Below, piece by piece: positions 1-11,760 of a stretch of 64,000 nt of DNA. The stretch spans positions 6,510,001 to 6,574,000 of the forward strand of contig NC_134678.1 of the NCBI RefSeq assembly GCF_024713945.1. Reading direction: 5' to 3'. The notes under the pieces are model-generated. The model was given only the letters and a program-made list of their open reading frames with translations, had not been told where the DNA came from and made no database searches. Each line of letters opens with the position of its first letter. Position 1 is the stretch's first letter. Origin of the DNA: Dermatophagoides farinae (taxonomy: Eukaryota; Arthropoda; Arachnida; Sarcoptiformes; Pyroglyphidae). A program made the translations under genes and the position numbers.

Positions 1-52
1 ACAACAAAAAAAAATTAATTTGATTCACAAATTCAATTGATTCATTACTTAC

Positions 53-2168
53 TTTTAATGATCTTCTTAGATCATTAATACCAATATATCCTTTACGATC
101 TCGATCAAGTTCATGAAATCGTTTGCTCAATTGATTAATTTCATCTTTCGACATTGAAATTGGCAACTGTGATCGAATCATTTGATTAACACTGCGGCCC
201 ATTTCACTGTTAAGGAATTCTTTCGCATTTTTAAGCTCTTCTTCCTGTTGTTTTTTACCCCATTTAAGTTCTTCACTCATAATTTCAACGATACGTGGTA
301 AAACCTCTTCAGTGGCTTGAACATTTAGGAAAGCTAGTCGTGTTCGACGTGCTATAACATCGACAGCCGTAGAAGCATATTCTCTTATGGCATAACGAAC
401 TTCGGCTTCAAGGTATGGAAATTCCGTATGTAATCGACGACCAACAACAGGCCATCTTTTTCCAGTAAGTTCAGCTAATCGTGCTACCGATTTAGCTTTA
501 TCACCATACGTGGTGGCCAAATGGATTGCAACATCTTCTTCAAGACCATAATCTTGAACTAAATTAATGTGCATAGTGGGTGTCCATCCTTGTCCACCTT
601 CTAATTTTAGACCAAGTGTCATACATTTGCCTGCATGACCTAGGGTATCAGGATTATCATTGATTGCAGCATCAACAGCCTCTTCAGCCATTACTCTATA
701 AGTTGTCCATTTTCCACCAGCTACGGTTACTAGACCAGAATTTTTACATACATCAATGATATGATTACGAGCAATTGATTCAGTGTTTGGTTTAGATGGA
801 TCTAATACCAGAGGACGTATACCAGCCCAAGCTGACATTACATCACCACGTCGTACATCGATTGTACCCGAAAGATAATGACGAATTTCATTCAATATGA
901 ATTGAATATCTTGTTCAGTCGGTGATGGATGATGAGTTACTTCACATGAACGATCAGTCGTTCCAGCAATGGTCCATTTTTCCCATGGTAAAAAGAATAT
1001 AACACGACCATCACTAGTGGCCGGATCAAGTAATCCCATGCTCGATGGACTATAATATCCCGGTAATACAATATGTACACCGATACTTGGTTGACAGATT
1101 TTTCTCTGTGTTGAATCGCTCATCTGGCGAATTGAATCGGTAAATGGACCTGTAGCATTAATAATAACTTTAGCCTGTACATCCCATTCTTCATTTGTCA
1201 TTTGATCTTTCAGTCTAGCTCCGATTAATTTTCCAGTTTCAGGGTCTTTTCGTAATGAAACTACAGCCACATGATTAGCGACGGTAGCACCATATCTTGC
1301 AGCACTTAATGCTATAGCAATATTCATACGTGCATCATTATGTTGACCATCATAATAAACAATGGCACCTTTCAATGATTCGGATTTTAACATTGGAAAC
1401 AATTCTAATGCATTCTTTTTCGAAAGAAAATAGCTTGATTTAAGATTACGACTTCCGGCAACAAAATCATAGGCTTTAATTCCAACCCAAAAATATGGTA
1501 CTTGCCACCATTTATAAACTGGTAACATGATCGGCAATGCTGATGATAGATGTGGTGCTATATCCAACAGGTTGGCACGTTCTTGTAACTGTAAAAAAAA
1601 AAATTTAAAAATATTCGTGAAAATATTCAATTCAAATTGTAGAGAATAATAAAATGGATGCTTACAGCTTCTCGAACCATATGATATTGATCATAATCAA
1701 GTTTTAGGATTGCCTTTTGAAGATAACGAACACCACCATGAATTAATTTTGTTGAACGACTAGATGTACCGGATGAAAAATCATCCAATTCAACTAAAGC
1801 GGTAGACAAACCACGTGTAGTTGAATCTAACGCTACACCACAACCGGTTGCACCACCACCAATAACAAGAACATCGTAAATTTTATTTGGTTCTTTTAAT
1901 TTATTCAACATATCCATACGACTTGGCAATATTTTCAATGGTATTAATTTCTTTTTTTGTTCTTCAAAATCATTTTGCTGTGTATCGGCAACAACATCTC
2001 TCTAATGATGAAATAAATAAATTTTCAACAAATAAATAAATAAATAAACAAACAAGAAAAAAAAACCTGATTAATAAGACGATAACCGGCATAGCCAACA
2101 ACACCGGTTCCGGTTGTATAGAGTAGAATCTTTTTTATTTGTAATCTTGAAAAATTACCGGTTGCCAT
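53..2168 (-). CDS. GPD2: Mitochondrial FAD-dependent glycerol-3-phosphate dehydrogenase, 5' part (3' end beyond window)
   Basis: This enzyme oxidises glycerol-3-phosphate to dihydroxyacetone phosphate and passes electrons to ubiquinone at the outer face of the inner mitochondrial membrane. Exons on the minus strand are 2067-2168, 1666-2001 and 53-1588, giving 658 residues before a clean GTAAGT donor at 52-47. The start at 2168 gives a short N-terminus with a hydrophobic, Gly-rich stretch (about 14-31). The dinucleotide-binding motif GGGATG lies at about 82-87, followed by the family block [13 protein letters not shown]. The long third exon carries the catalytic oxidoreductase fold (for example [11 protein letters not shown] and [10 protein letters not shown]) and ends in a calcium-binding EF-hand-like loop at about 641-652 ([12 protein letters not shown]). 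Animal homologues are near 725 residues, so roughly 70 C-terminal residues, including a second EF-hand, should lie past the left edge. The first EF loop has Lys at position 5 and Asp at position 12, so calcium affinity may be weak. Family assignment is very secure. Confidence 0.95.
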
Positions 2169-3242
2169 TATTGTAATATGTGTTGTTTAAAATTTCGATA
2201 TATAAAAAAACAAATGGTAGAATAAATTCAATTTTCGGCGGTCTTTTGCAAAAATTTTCGAAAAAAAAAATAAAGAAAAAGATAAAATTATCATCATAAT
2301 AAAATATGAATGAATAAATTATTTATGATAATCACCCTTTGATAATTTTTTGCTGAATTGATCATCATTATTCTATAAAATATCTTTAATCGAATGTCAA
2401 ATATCTAGTGTTTTTTTGTGTTGTTATATTCGTGGTGTATATGTGTTTATGAAAAAGTTTTTCAATGTCATCATCATCATCATCAAGCGAACAGACAAAC
2501 CAACAAACACACTTATTATAATCAAGACATACACATACACACACAACCAAACATAAATAGATTTTTTTTTCTTTAAATTAATGAATTGGAATGAAAACAA
2601 ATAAAACGTGAAACATTTTCTAGCAGTTGTGAATGATGAAATAATTGTGTTATTAGATATTGATGATGCTATATAGTAGAGTATTTTCATCATGCCCGTT
2701 ACAGAATCTATATAGGAAAAAATCATTGCTATGTTGAAAAAAGGTGAAATATATCATATATCATATTCACATTCACATTCACATTTATATTATTATTATA
2801 TATGAAACACAGTGATTTCCAACCAAATTTTTTTTTGTTGTTGTTGTTGTTACAAACAAAATTGAAATTTTCAACATTGAAAACAAACATTCAAATCAAA
2901 TTAGATTTTTGTTTTGTTTTGTTTTTCATCCATTTTTTTTATTACAAAATTCACACTTCAATTCAAAAATAAATTAATCAAGAATTGTTTTTTTTGAATT
3001 CATTGCTTGTATAAATGAATATAAATGTGTAGAGAAAATATTCACGACGTATTTTTTTTTTTTTTTGTTTGTTTTTGTTTCATACCATTCCACTATTTAT
3101 ATATTATTTTTCATGAAGAAAAAAAATCACAGCATTTTGTAATAGATAAATTGGGCATATTTTTTTTCTCTTATTTGTTTCAAAAAAAAAATTAAACAAT
3201 TGTGATTTATAATGTAGGTTCCCCAAGTTAATTTAATTTTGA
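2169..3242. other. Intergenic region: CDC27 3' flank and GPD2 upstream region
   Basis: No coding sequence is seen here. Both neighbours are on the minus strand, so this stretch must hold the CDC27 3' UTR and the GPD2 promoter. It is made of long T tracts, a TTG run near 2837-2850, a CATTCA run near 2766-2783 and ATC triplets. A TTTATT (AATAAA on the minus strand) at about 2938-2943 is one possible CDC27 polyadenylation signal. Confidence 0.6.
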
Positions 3243-6200
3243 TCACATATCCTCTTCGGTTGTATTTGAATCAACAGGATATTCTGAATCAATTTCTTCA
3301 TCATCTTGTTCAGCATCTTCTTCTTCATCGACTTCGTTATCAATTAATTCATTAATTTCGGCCATATCTATGCGAAAAAAAAATTTGAAATTTTCATTTT
3401 CTTTAAAATTATAAAATAATCAAATAAATACCGATTGATTGTTCTAAGGAAATATTGCTATAATTAATTGGTCCAGTAATATAGGTACTTCGTTGTGTAA
3501 ATGGCGTTGTTGTCGGTGTTGAACTCATTTCTGATGATGTATCTATATGGCCTGTATGTACGATAAATTCTTCAGGTGATGTCTGATTTGGTTCAGTAAA
3601 TTCTTTATGCTGATTGGCTGATCCTTTTGGATCGATATGAACGGCCCATGAAAAATTTAATAAAGCAAGATGTGTTTCACCACGAATCTTATGTATCTAG
3701 AAAATTTTTTAATAAATTAATTGATTGAAGAAATGATTATTTTTTTTACCACAAGCAACAAAACTTACTCTTCCAATCAAAAAGAATATCAACGATTCTT
3801 TAGGTACCATAGTTTTAAGTTCTTCTAATTCAACTAATGATTGATCATATTCTTCCATGTGGAAACGAATCAAAGCACGATTATATTTGATAATAACATT
3901 TTGCGGATCAATTTTTGATGCTTCATTTAAAAGATGAATAGCATCACGAGATTTTTTCAGATGATACAAAATAAGGGCCAAATGACACATCAATAATGGA
4001 TTATTTGATGATATGTCCAAAGAACGTTTATAATTCTGATATGCTAAATCATATTTTTCTTGTTTATAATAGATTAATCCAATACCACACCAGGCATTAT
4101 AATGTCTTGGATCAATACGTGTTGCATTCACAAAACAAGACATTGCATTATCCAATTCATCAGCTGAAATTAATTCATGACCTAATAAGGTGTATGCATA
4201 AGAAAAATTTGGATCCACCTGAATGGCTCGTTTTAAGAATTTGATCGATATTTCATGATCTTTTTGTAATGAAAAACAATTGCCAGCAACGCACCATGTT
4301 TCCGGTGCTAATTTATCAAATTGAATTAATTCTTGTGATAGGCATGATAATTCGAGTTCTTTTTGTAAATGCCATAATGCTGTACTATATGTTTCAAGAC
4401 CTTGTAATCGATATGGTTCAATTTGACGACAAGTTTTAAAACAACTTATAGCATCATCATGTGCACCCATCTCAAAATGACATCGGCCAATCATTGTGAG
4501 TACAAATCCAGTATTATAATGATTTAAAGGTAATTTCTTAAAACATTCGATTGCTTCACGACAACGGTATTCGGCTAAACGTTTATAAGCGATAGCAAAT
4601 TTTTTAATCAATTCAAGCAAACCATTTGCTGATGAACGTTCTGCGTTGATACCCGTTTTTGTTACATCGAATGAAATATCTAAAAAAAAAATAAAACAAA
4701 ACAAAACATCAGATTTCATTAGTCAGTATCGTATTTGAATAATTGACAAACCTTGTAAAGTGGAATCATTTTCATTATTATTTTGTTTGACTATTTTTTG
4801 ACTTTTATCAAATGATATTGTACGACGACATCGTTTGACAGGTGTAACTCGCCGATCAACAACAATCTTTTTTGCCGATGTAGAATTTTCCTTTATTGAA
4901 CGTGTATCTGAATTAATAAGGCGACTACTACGACGCGTTAGTTTTGATGGTAAATTATTTGTCGTTACTGGATTGACCACTAATGATTGTTCATTGTTAT
5001 CAATAAGCATTTGAGCATCTTGCTGATTGGATTCTTTACGACCTAGACATCCATGTTTATTATCAACTTTTGTATTTGTTATAACATTATTATTTCTGTT
5101 CAATAAATTTACTGATTCTTGATCAAGACATAAAACACCGAATGAATGACCAGATGATTCAGTTTGATTATTGTGATTACGATTTGAACCAAGATTCGAT
5201 GTTTCGATTAAAACCTGTGAAGACGGATTTGTATGATTTTGAGTATTGAATTTACGACCATTTCTTGCAATATTTTTTGTTGGTGCTAAACAAGTCATCA
5301 TTTTCCATTGGCCATCCGATTCCGGAGTAATAACATCAACCTTGTTTGATAAAGGTGATTGTTTTCAATATGGCATATGGTGTGGATAATTCGATTCGAT
5401 TTTTGCTATTATTTGATGATGGTTTTCGTATTTCTGGTGTGACAAAATAATGACTAGTATCTTCATTTGAAGTCTTATTATGATCGTTGTTTGTTGCTGT
5501 TCTTGTGGAAACATCATCAGATGATGGTATCATATTAATCTGCGATGAATTGAATAAATTTATCAATGGATTTGTGCCACATGTAAATTTTAAATCCAAA
5601 TTATCCAAATTAATTAATTTATCCGTATCAACTTTGGACGGATCGATTTGTAATAATTTTTCAATTGAATACCATAGGAACGGATTTAATTTTAAGCTTA
5701 ATGTATAATAATGAATAGCGGCTTTTGTATCTTCTAACTTATTGAATAATTGTCCCAATAGTTGTGCCACAAACGATGCATTCTCACCATAAATACGGAT
5801 TAGATCTTCTTTTGGAAATATTTGATCAGAAAGTGGGTCAACATTTATTGGTTCGAGTAAAATATTGGTCGCTTCTTCTATTTTACCCAAATGAAAACAA
5901 CATTTTGCTCGCAAAAAATGACAATTCGGCGATTTATGTGGATTATATTTGTTACGTGAAAGAATAGAATGGGCAATATTGTATTTACCCGAACGAAAAT
6001 AAGCCGTGGCGAGTATGAATAAATTTTCTTCAGTGTTCACTATAAACAATCCGCAAATGTCAGAATTTAATGATCAAAGAAAAAAAAACATTTTGTTCAA
6101 AAAAAAACTCACCCTCGGCATAAAGACGTTCTGAAAGAAAAATTGCATCTGCATAGGAATAATTCTCCAAGGCAAAAAATATTGTTGCCTATAATTATTA

Positions 6201-6282
6201 GAATGAATTAAAATCTTTTTATTTACAAAGTCAAAAAAAAAATCATCAGAAAAAATACCTTGATTGGCTCCTGTATGAACAT
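3243..6282 (-). CDS. CDC27: Anaphase-promoting complex subunit 3 (Cdc27)
   Basis: This is a TPR scaffold subunit of the anaphase-promoting complex, the nuclear and cytosolic ubiquitin ligase that drives mitotic exit. Its TPR superhelix normally binds the C-terminal IR tail of Cdh1, Cdc20 and APC10. Minus-strand exons are 6259-6282, 6113-6188, 6039-5341, 5285-4752, 4679-3769, 3696-3432 and 3367-3243, totalling 2634 nt and 877 residues. Exon 1 is only 24 nt (MFIQEPIK), matching the conserved N-terminus, and exon 2 gives the block FFALENYSYADAIFLSERLY. The central low-complexity linker contains the conserved RRSSRL and KENS motifs. The C-terminal half holds consecutive TPRs, with HYNTGFVL, WHLQKELELS, AAGNCFSLQ-like VAGNCFSLQ, AYTLLGHE, RHYNAWCGIG and VPKESLIFFLIG. 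The acidic tail is typical. The 55-nt intron at 5286-5340 is less certain than the others: the alternative is a one-base frameshift in an A run near 5363. Identity is secure. Confidence 0.95.
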
Positions 6283-7914
6283 GATAAAATGGATAAGTGA
6301 TCACTTTCACTATCAATTTAGTTAAATTTGGATTATAATGAATATAAAAAAAAGAAAATTCTGATGACACTGATGATCAATTCGGCATGGGAAAAATATT
6401 AAAACGAATAAAAACAGAATTTTGATTTTTTGAATTGAAAAATAACTCAGTTTTATAAACAATTCAATTCAAAAAAAAAAAAATAATGGGCATTGACTGT
6501 TCGACAAACACAACACACACACACACACAATTCAGTGGGGAGAGGAGTTGGAAAAAAAATAACGAGCTTATTCGGCGACTATTTACACAGTATAGGCACT
6601 ATTATTGAAGAGAAATATTGACAATTGCAAAATTTTTTCCTGATAAAAAAAAACTTTCCGATTTTTCCTCCTTGTTATAGTTGAAATGATGAATAATTTG
6701 AATTGATCAAATCGAATTGATTATGAAAATTTTATACAATGGAATTTGGTTTCAATTTTCTGTCATAAAAATTTAATCAATCAAATTTATTAAAATGAAG
6801 AAATTTTTCGCAAATCAAAAGGAGGAGTTTATTGAAAAGAAATACAGTGATACTTTAATTAACGATGACAATTTGTATCGATAAATGACAATGTTAAATG
6901 ATTGACTTACAACTAAATCTCATAGATATATGATTTATCTATGCCGGGCCATTGTTAATCAAGACATCCATCGTTAATTAAGGTATGATATTTTTCACTT
7001 TTTGCTTTCAATTTATCATCATTAATCAAAGTAACACTGTAAAAAAAAAATTTCAATCACGTGATATCCATCCATGAATATGTGAGAAAAATACGCTAAA
7101 CACAAAGGTGAAATGTACATATATACACAAACTGAAAAATAGGGAGAAAATTGAGCTCATGAGTTTTTCTTCTTATCAATTTATATCACCATCATCAAAT
7201 AAATGGTGATGATAATACGTCTTGTTAATGTATTTTTTGTTGTTGTTGTTGTTTTTGTTTTTTGTTCAAGGATTTAATTTAATTTTTTCATCTTAATTCA
7301 GAATTTTTCAATTTCAATCATTTTCAAGATCAATTTTTAAATCGAATGTTTGTTCCTGTATTGTTGTTGTTGTTGTTGTTGTATAATCATCAATACCAGC
7401 ATTAGTCATATCAACCAGTTGTAAGGTCATTATACCTTAAGCGGCTGAAAATACAATACTACCTCAAAACCATTAGCCTAATTCATTCATAACCGGAATT
7501 TTTCATTCATACAATAATGATAAACTGACCTATCTGATATCAATATAATATAATATATTGTGTGTAGGTGTATTATCTCTTCCTTGTTACATTCGACATC
7601 TATTCTGATGGTTGATTTTGATTGATGTGTGCTTGTTGTTTTCTGGTTAGCTTTTGGTTTGTGTGTGTGTGTGTCTCTATTACTATGTGTTCATGAACGT
7701 CAATTCTTCAAATCAGGAAAAAACTGGCTTTTCCTCATCATCAACATTATTCGCTGCTATAACAAATACATCGTACAACCAAATCTGAGCAACGACAATT
7801 GCAATGCTCATCAACCAAAACAATTCATGAATTGTTTGCCTGTGTGTGTGTGTGTGTGTTCGTGTATGTTTTTGTCAATTTCATAATGATAATTTTGTTT
7901 TTAATCCATCGATA
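6283..7914. other. Divergent intergenic region between CDC27 and RASSF
   Basis: This 1.6 kb holds the promoters of two divergently oriented genes. I see no credible coding sequence. It contains a CA run near 6515-6529, TTG runs near 7236-7251 and 7363-7382, and TG runs near 7659-7673 and 7841-7859. The second TG run would encode a Cys-Val stretch if RASSF were started upstream, which is why I place the RASSF start after it. Confidence 0.6.
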
Positions 7915-10443
7915 ATGTCAAACATTTTAGATCATCATACAAATGATTATAATAATCGTACAACAATTGTGATAAAATCAAAATCAGATGAATCATTGAA
8001 GAATTTATCAATAGCCATCGATAATGATCAAGAAGATTTTGATGGTAATGATCATGATAATAGAAACCAGTTTATAATCAATGAATCATCATCATCATCA
8101 TTGAATAATAATGATGAAGATAATCTAAAGTTATTCGATCAGCAACAAGTTCTATCATCACCGAATACAACTACTGACCTTTATAATAATAATAGTAGAA
8201 ATAAACCTTATCTATCGACATCATATTCATTTCCCGGTGTTAGAGATTATCTTTTATTCGGTGATTGTACTAATAATACTACTACAACAGCCATTAGTTT
8301 TAAGGATAGATCGACAACGACAACACCATTGACGAATCTATCCGATTCATTTGCACAATTATATCTACCGAATTTTGCCCAACATATATCGACAACAATC
8401 ATGAGTGGATTAAATTGGATCAATCAGATTAATGCTGCCACATTGTTTCAAAATTTTTGGACATCATCTGGATTTTTTCGTCGTCGATTTTCATCATCAT
8501 CATCATCGACAGTATCGTCATCATCATCCAACACAAATAATCATCATTCAATTGCACAACAATCTAATAATCAAAATGTAGATGATCTTACTTATAGACA
8601 ATATAAATTTGCTAAAATTTTAAATGGAACCATACGATTACATACGTTGAAACCATCTGAATTGATTGAATTGTCAAGTTTTGGTCTTGTAGAATTAGAC
8701 ACTGATGTTGAACCTGGTATTGGACATGAATTTCAGGTATTTTTGATGACTTGAAAAATGTTTATGTTTATCATTTTGATTGACATTTTTCTTCTCTTTA
8801 ATTTTTTTTCTCGTTTGTTTTGTAAACATAAATTAACATTATAGCGATATGAAAATGATAAAGCAACTTGGTGTGATAGTTGTGGTGAATTTCTCTTTCC
8901 ACCAGTTATGGATGATATTAATAATAGCGGTATTGGTGATTCAAAAACAAAACAATATAATAACAACAACAACAACAATAATGATGATTATGATGTTGAT
9001 GTTGGGCCAAAGAATATTGCCGCTTCTACAACCAAAACGACAAAAACATCAGTATCCGTACAGGCCGATCATTTACTACGTACTTATTTTCAATGCACAA
9101 AATGTAAATATGTATGCCATTGGAAATGTCTTGATTTGATAAGAATCGATTGTCGACAACATTCACCACAATCAACAATGATTCCTTCGTCCAATAATGA
9201 TATGGCAAAATCCGGCGAAATTGATAGCAATAATAATAATAATAACAATATTGATGATGAACAAAAAGATGATCAAAATATTGCCGATATTATTTCAATT
9301 ACGAACAGTATCGATAGCTTTGATGTTGAAAATAATCAATCAACATTTTCAACGGAAACTTCATTCGCTGATGATAGTGATGATGAAAGTTCAGAGACAA
9401 CAACGACAATGACCACTAGCAACAATAGTATGACATCCGTATTTAATAATGATGATGATATTAATAGCAAAAATGAAAATATTGAATGCAAAAAAATTCA
9501 ATCTGAAAATAATAATGTAAATCAACAAACAGCAGCTGTTGTAAATAAATCATCTATCATCGAATCGTATCTGATAACACCAAGAATCATATTGGATTTA
9601 CGGGCCAAAATTCTTAAATATAATGAACGAGTTCGAAGTCGAGGATCCGGATTAGGTATCACATTGATCGATGAAGAACGTTGCCTATTTCGTGGTTTTC
9701 TACGTGTACACATGAATCTAACACGACCGATTAATGTAATTGCTGGTAAACGACCACCATCCATTTATGATATTATAAATGAAGAAGAAAATAATCAAAA
9801 TCAACGACGAACATTGACTAGTTTCTATATGCCACGTGATACAGTGAAAAATATTCATATTACCAGTGATAGTACTAGTCTACAGGTGATAAAAGCCATG
9901 TTGAAAAAATTCAAAGTTGTAGATAATCCACAGAAATTTGCCCTATACCTACGGCGACGATTTCCACAGGAAGAATTGAATAAAAATGGTGGTGATGAAG
10001 TTATCAATAATGATTTAACAAGAATATCTGATGACAATCAAAATGAAATGACAATCAGTAAATTTTTAAAGACAGCCGGTCATGAACATAGCCTCAAACG
10101 ATTACATGATCATGAACGACCATTAATTTTGCAGCTAGAATTTGATAGTTTTGCATATGGCTCTGTTGATATTGTTTTACAAGAAAATGATAATGCCGAT
10201 ATTGCATGGGATGCATTCGAAGTACCAGAGTTAAGAAATTTTCTTAAAATTCTTGAACGTGAAGAAGGTGAACATTTGGAACATGTGAAGAACCATTATC
10301 ATGAAATGCATCGTATATTAAAAGCATTGATTGATTATGAAGAAAGTAGATTATTGAAAAATTCCAACAACAACAACAACAATAATAATAACAATACCGG
10401 TAATCAATCTGATGATAATAATATTTTAACTGTAACCAGTTGA
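7915..10443 (+). CDS. Rassf: Ras-association domain family protein (RASSF1/5-like: C1 + RA + SARAH)
   Basis: RASSF proteins are adaptors that bind Ras-like GTPases through the RA domain and the Hippo-pathway kinase MST/Hippo through the C-terminal SARAH helix. Exons are 7915-8736 and 8845-10443, giving 806 residues. I chose ATG 7915 because the in-frame codons before it are a TG-repeat Cys/Val run. The first 270 residues are Ser/Asn-rich. A C1-type zinc finger has its eight ligands at H271, C284, C287, C358, C361, H366, C369 and C377. All spacings are canonical except the loop C287-C358, which carries an Asn/Asp-rich insert of about 57 extra residues. The RA domain starts near residue 600 (SFYMPRDTVKNIHITSD) and includes VDNPQKFALYLRRR. 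The SARAH helix is at about 733-778 (EVPELRNFLKILEREEGEHL). An Asn run precedes the stop. AATAAA lies at 10633-10638. Domain order matches RASSF1/RASSF5 and fly Rassf. Confidence 0.9.
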
Positions 10444-11760
10444 AATGATTTTATTTTGGTAAATAATAATTGTCCATCTATCCATCCAAAATGTTGTAAT
10501 TTTTGTTAATTGTTTGAAATATATTTTTTTTTGCTGAATAATATGTATCACAACATACACACACATACACACAACATCAATTATCAATCTGATCAAATCA
10601 AATGTAAAACAATGGAAATGAATTTTTTAAAAAATAAAAATAAAAATTTATTTTGTTTTAAAAATCCGGAAATAAAATTTTTAAAATTTAGATTGGAAGA
10701 CATTTTTTTTTATACAAAAATTTACAAAGATTTTTTTTTTTTGTTCTGATATTTATGAACATCACAATCATATGTGAGAGCGACATTTTTGTTTTCCATT
10801 TCGAAATGCGCAAACTCACACATTAGTTTATTGGCGATGATTCGTTTACTCCTCTTTTACATCAATCCACCATGTTGTTCAAAATGTCGCCATGCAAGGC
10901 AATAGTGTGTGTGTTTACTTGTGTGTGTAGAGGTATATATATAAAAAAAACCAACAAAAAAAAAATCCTGGTTTGTTGCTTAGATATTTTATAGTTTTTT
11001 TTTTTTTTTTTTACTTATGAACAACAACATTTTATTTGGCCCAAAATGATTACTTCATCATGAAATGAATTTTAAAAAATTTATTATTATATGATGACCA
11101 TATGATTTTTGGTGACAATTATTATAATAATGAAAATTGTTTTTCAACCTTTAATCAAAAAAAAAAAAAAAAAATTAATGACAAATGATGTTAACTTTTT
11201 TCCAACCAAACCATTATCATCATCGATTTTTAATGTTCGATAAATGAATAGAATTTTTTTTTTCATCTCCACTCACCAAAAAAAAAATCGCCATTTTTCA
11301 TTTTGTATATATACAAATCATCATCATTCATAAATAAACAAATGTGAAAATTTTTTTCAATTTTTTTGAACCATTAGTGTATGTCAGCCATTTGATGCAT
11401 TTATTCTAAAAGAAATGATTTCTTCAAGTTTTTTATATATTCATTATATTATTCCATTGTGATATTTGTTTTTAAATCGAATTTTTTTTTTTTTGAAAAA
11501 ATTGGCAAAAAAAAAATTCAATATGACCACCTTGTTACGTCCTATATGAATGATTTTATGGTTTTCACATTTTTCCCTTTTCATCATCATCATCATTTAT
11601 TAAAACGCCATTTTTCTCACGAACAAAATTATTTTCAATTTTTATCCATCGATTTTTTTTTGTTGCTTATAATTATTGATTCTATTACCAAAATAAAGCT
11701 AAATAGTTGCTAACAGAAAATAGTTATCATCATTAAATATTAAAGTGAAATAAAGTGAAA
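10444..11760. other. Intergenic region between RASSF and an orphan gene
   Basis: RASSF 3' UTR and the upstream region of the next plus-strand gene. It is very AT-rich, with several A or T tracts of 10-18 bases (for example near 10996-11012 and 11158-11174), short CA/TG runs and the RASSF polyadenylation signal AATAAA at 10633. No exon-like sequence seen. Confidence 0.6.
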
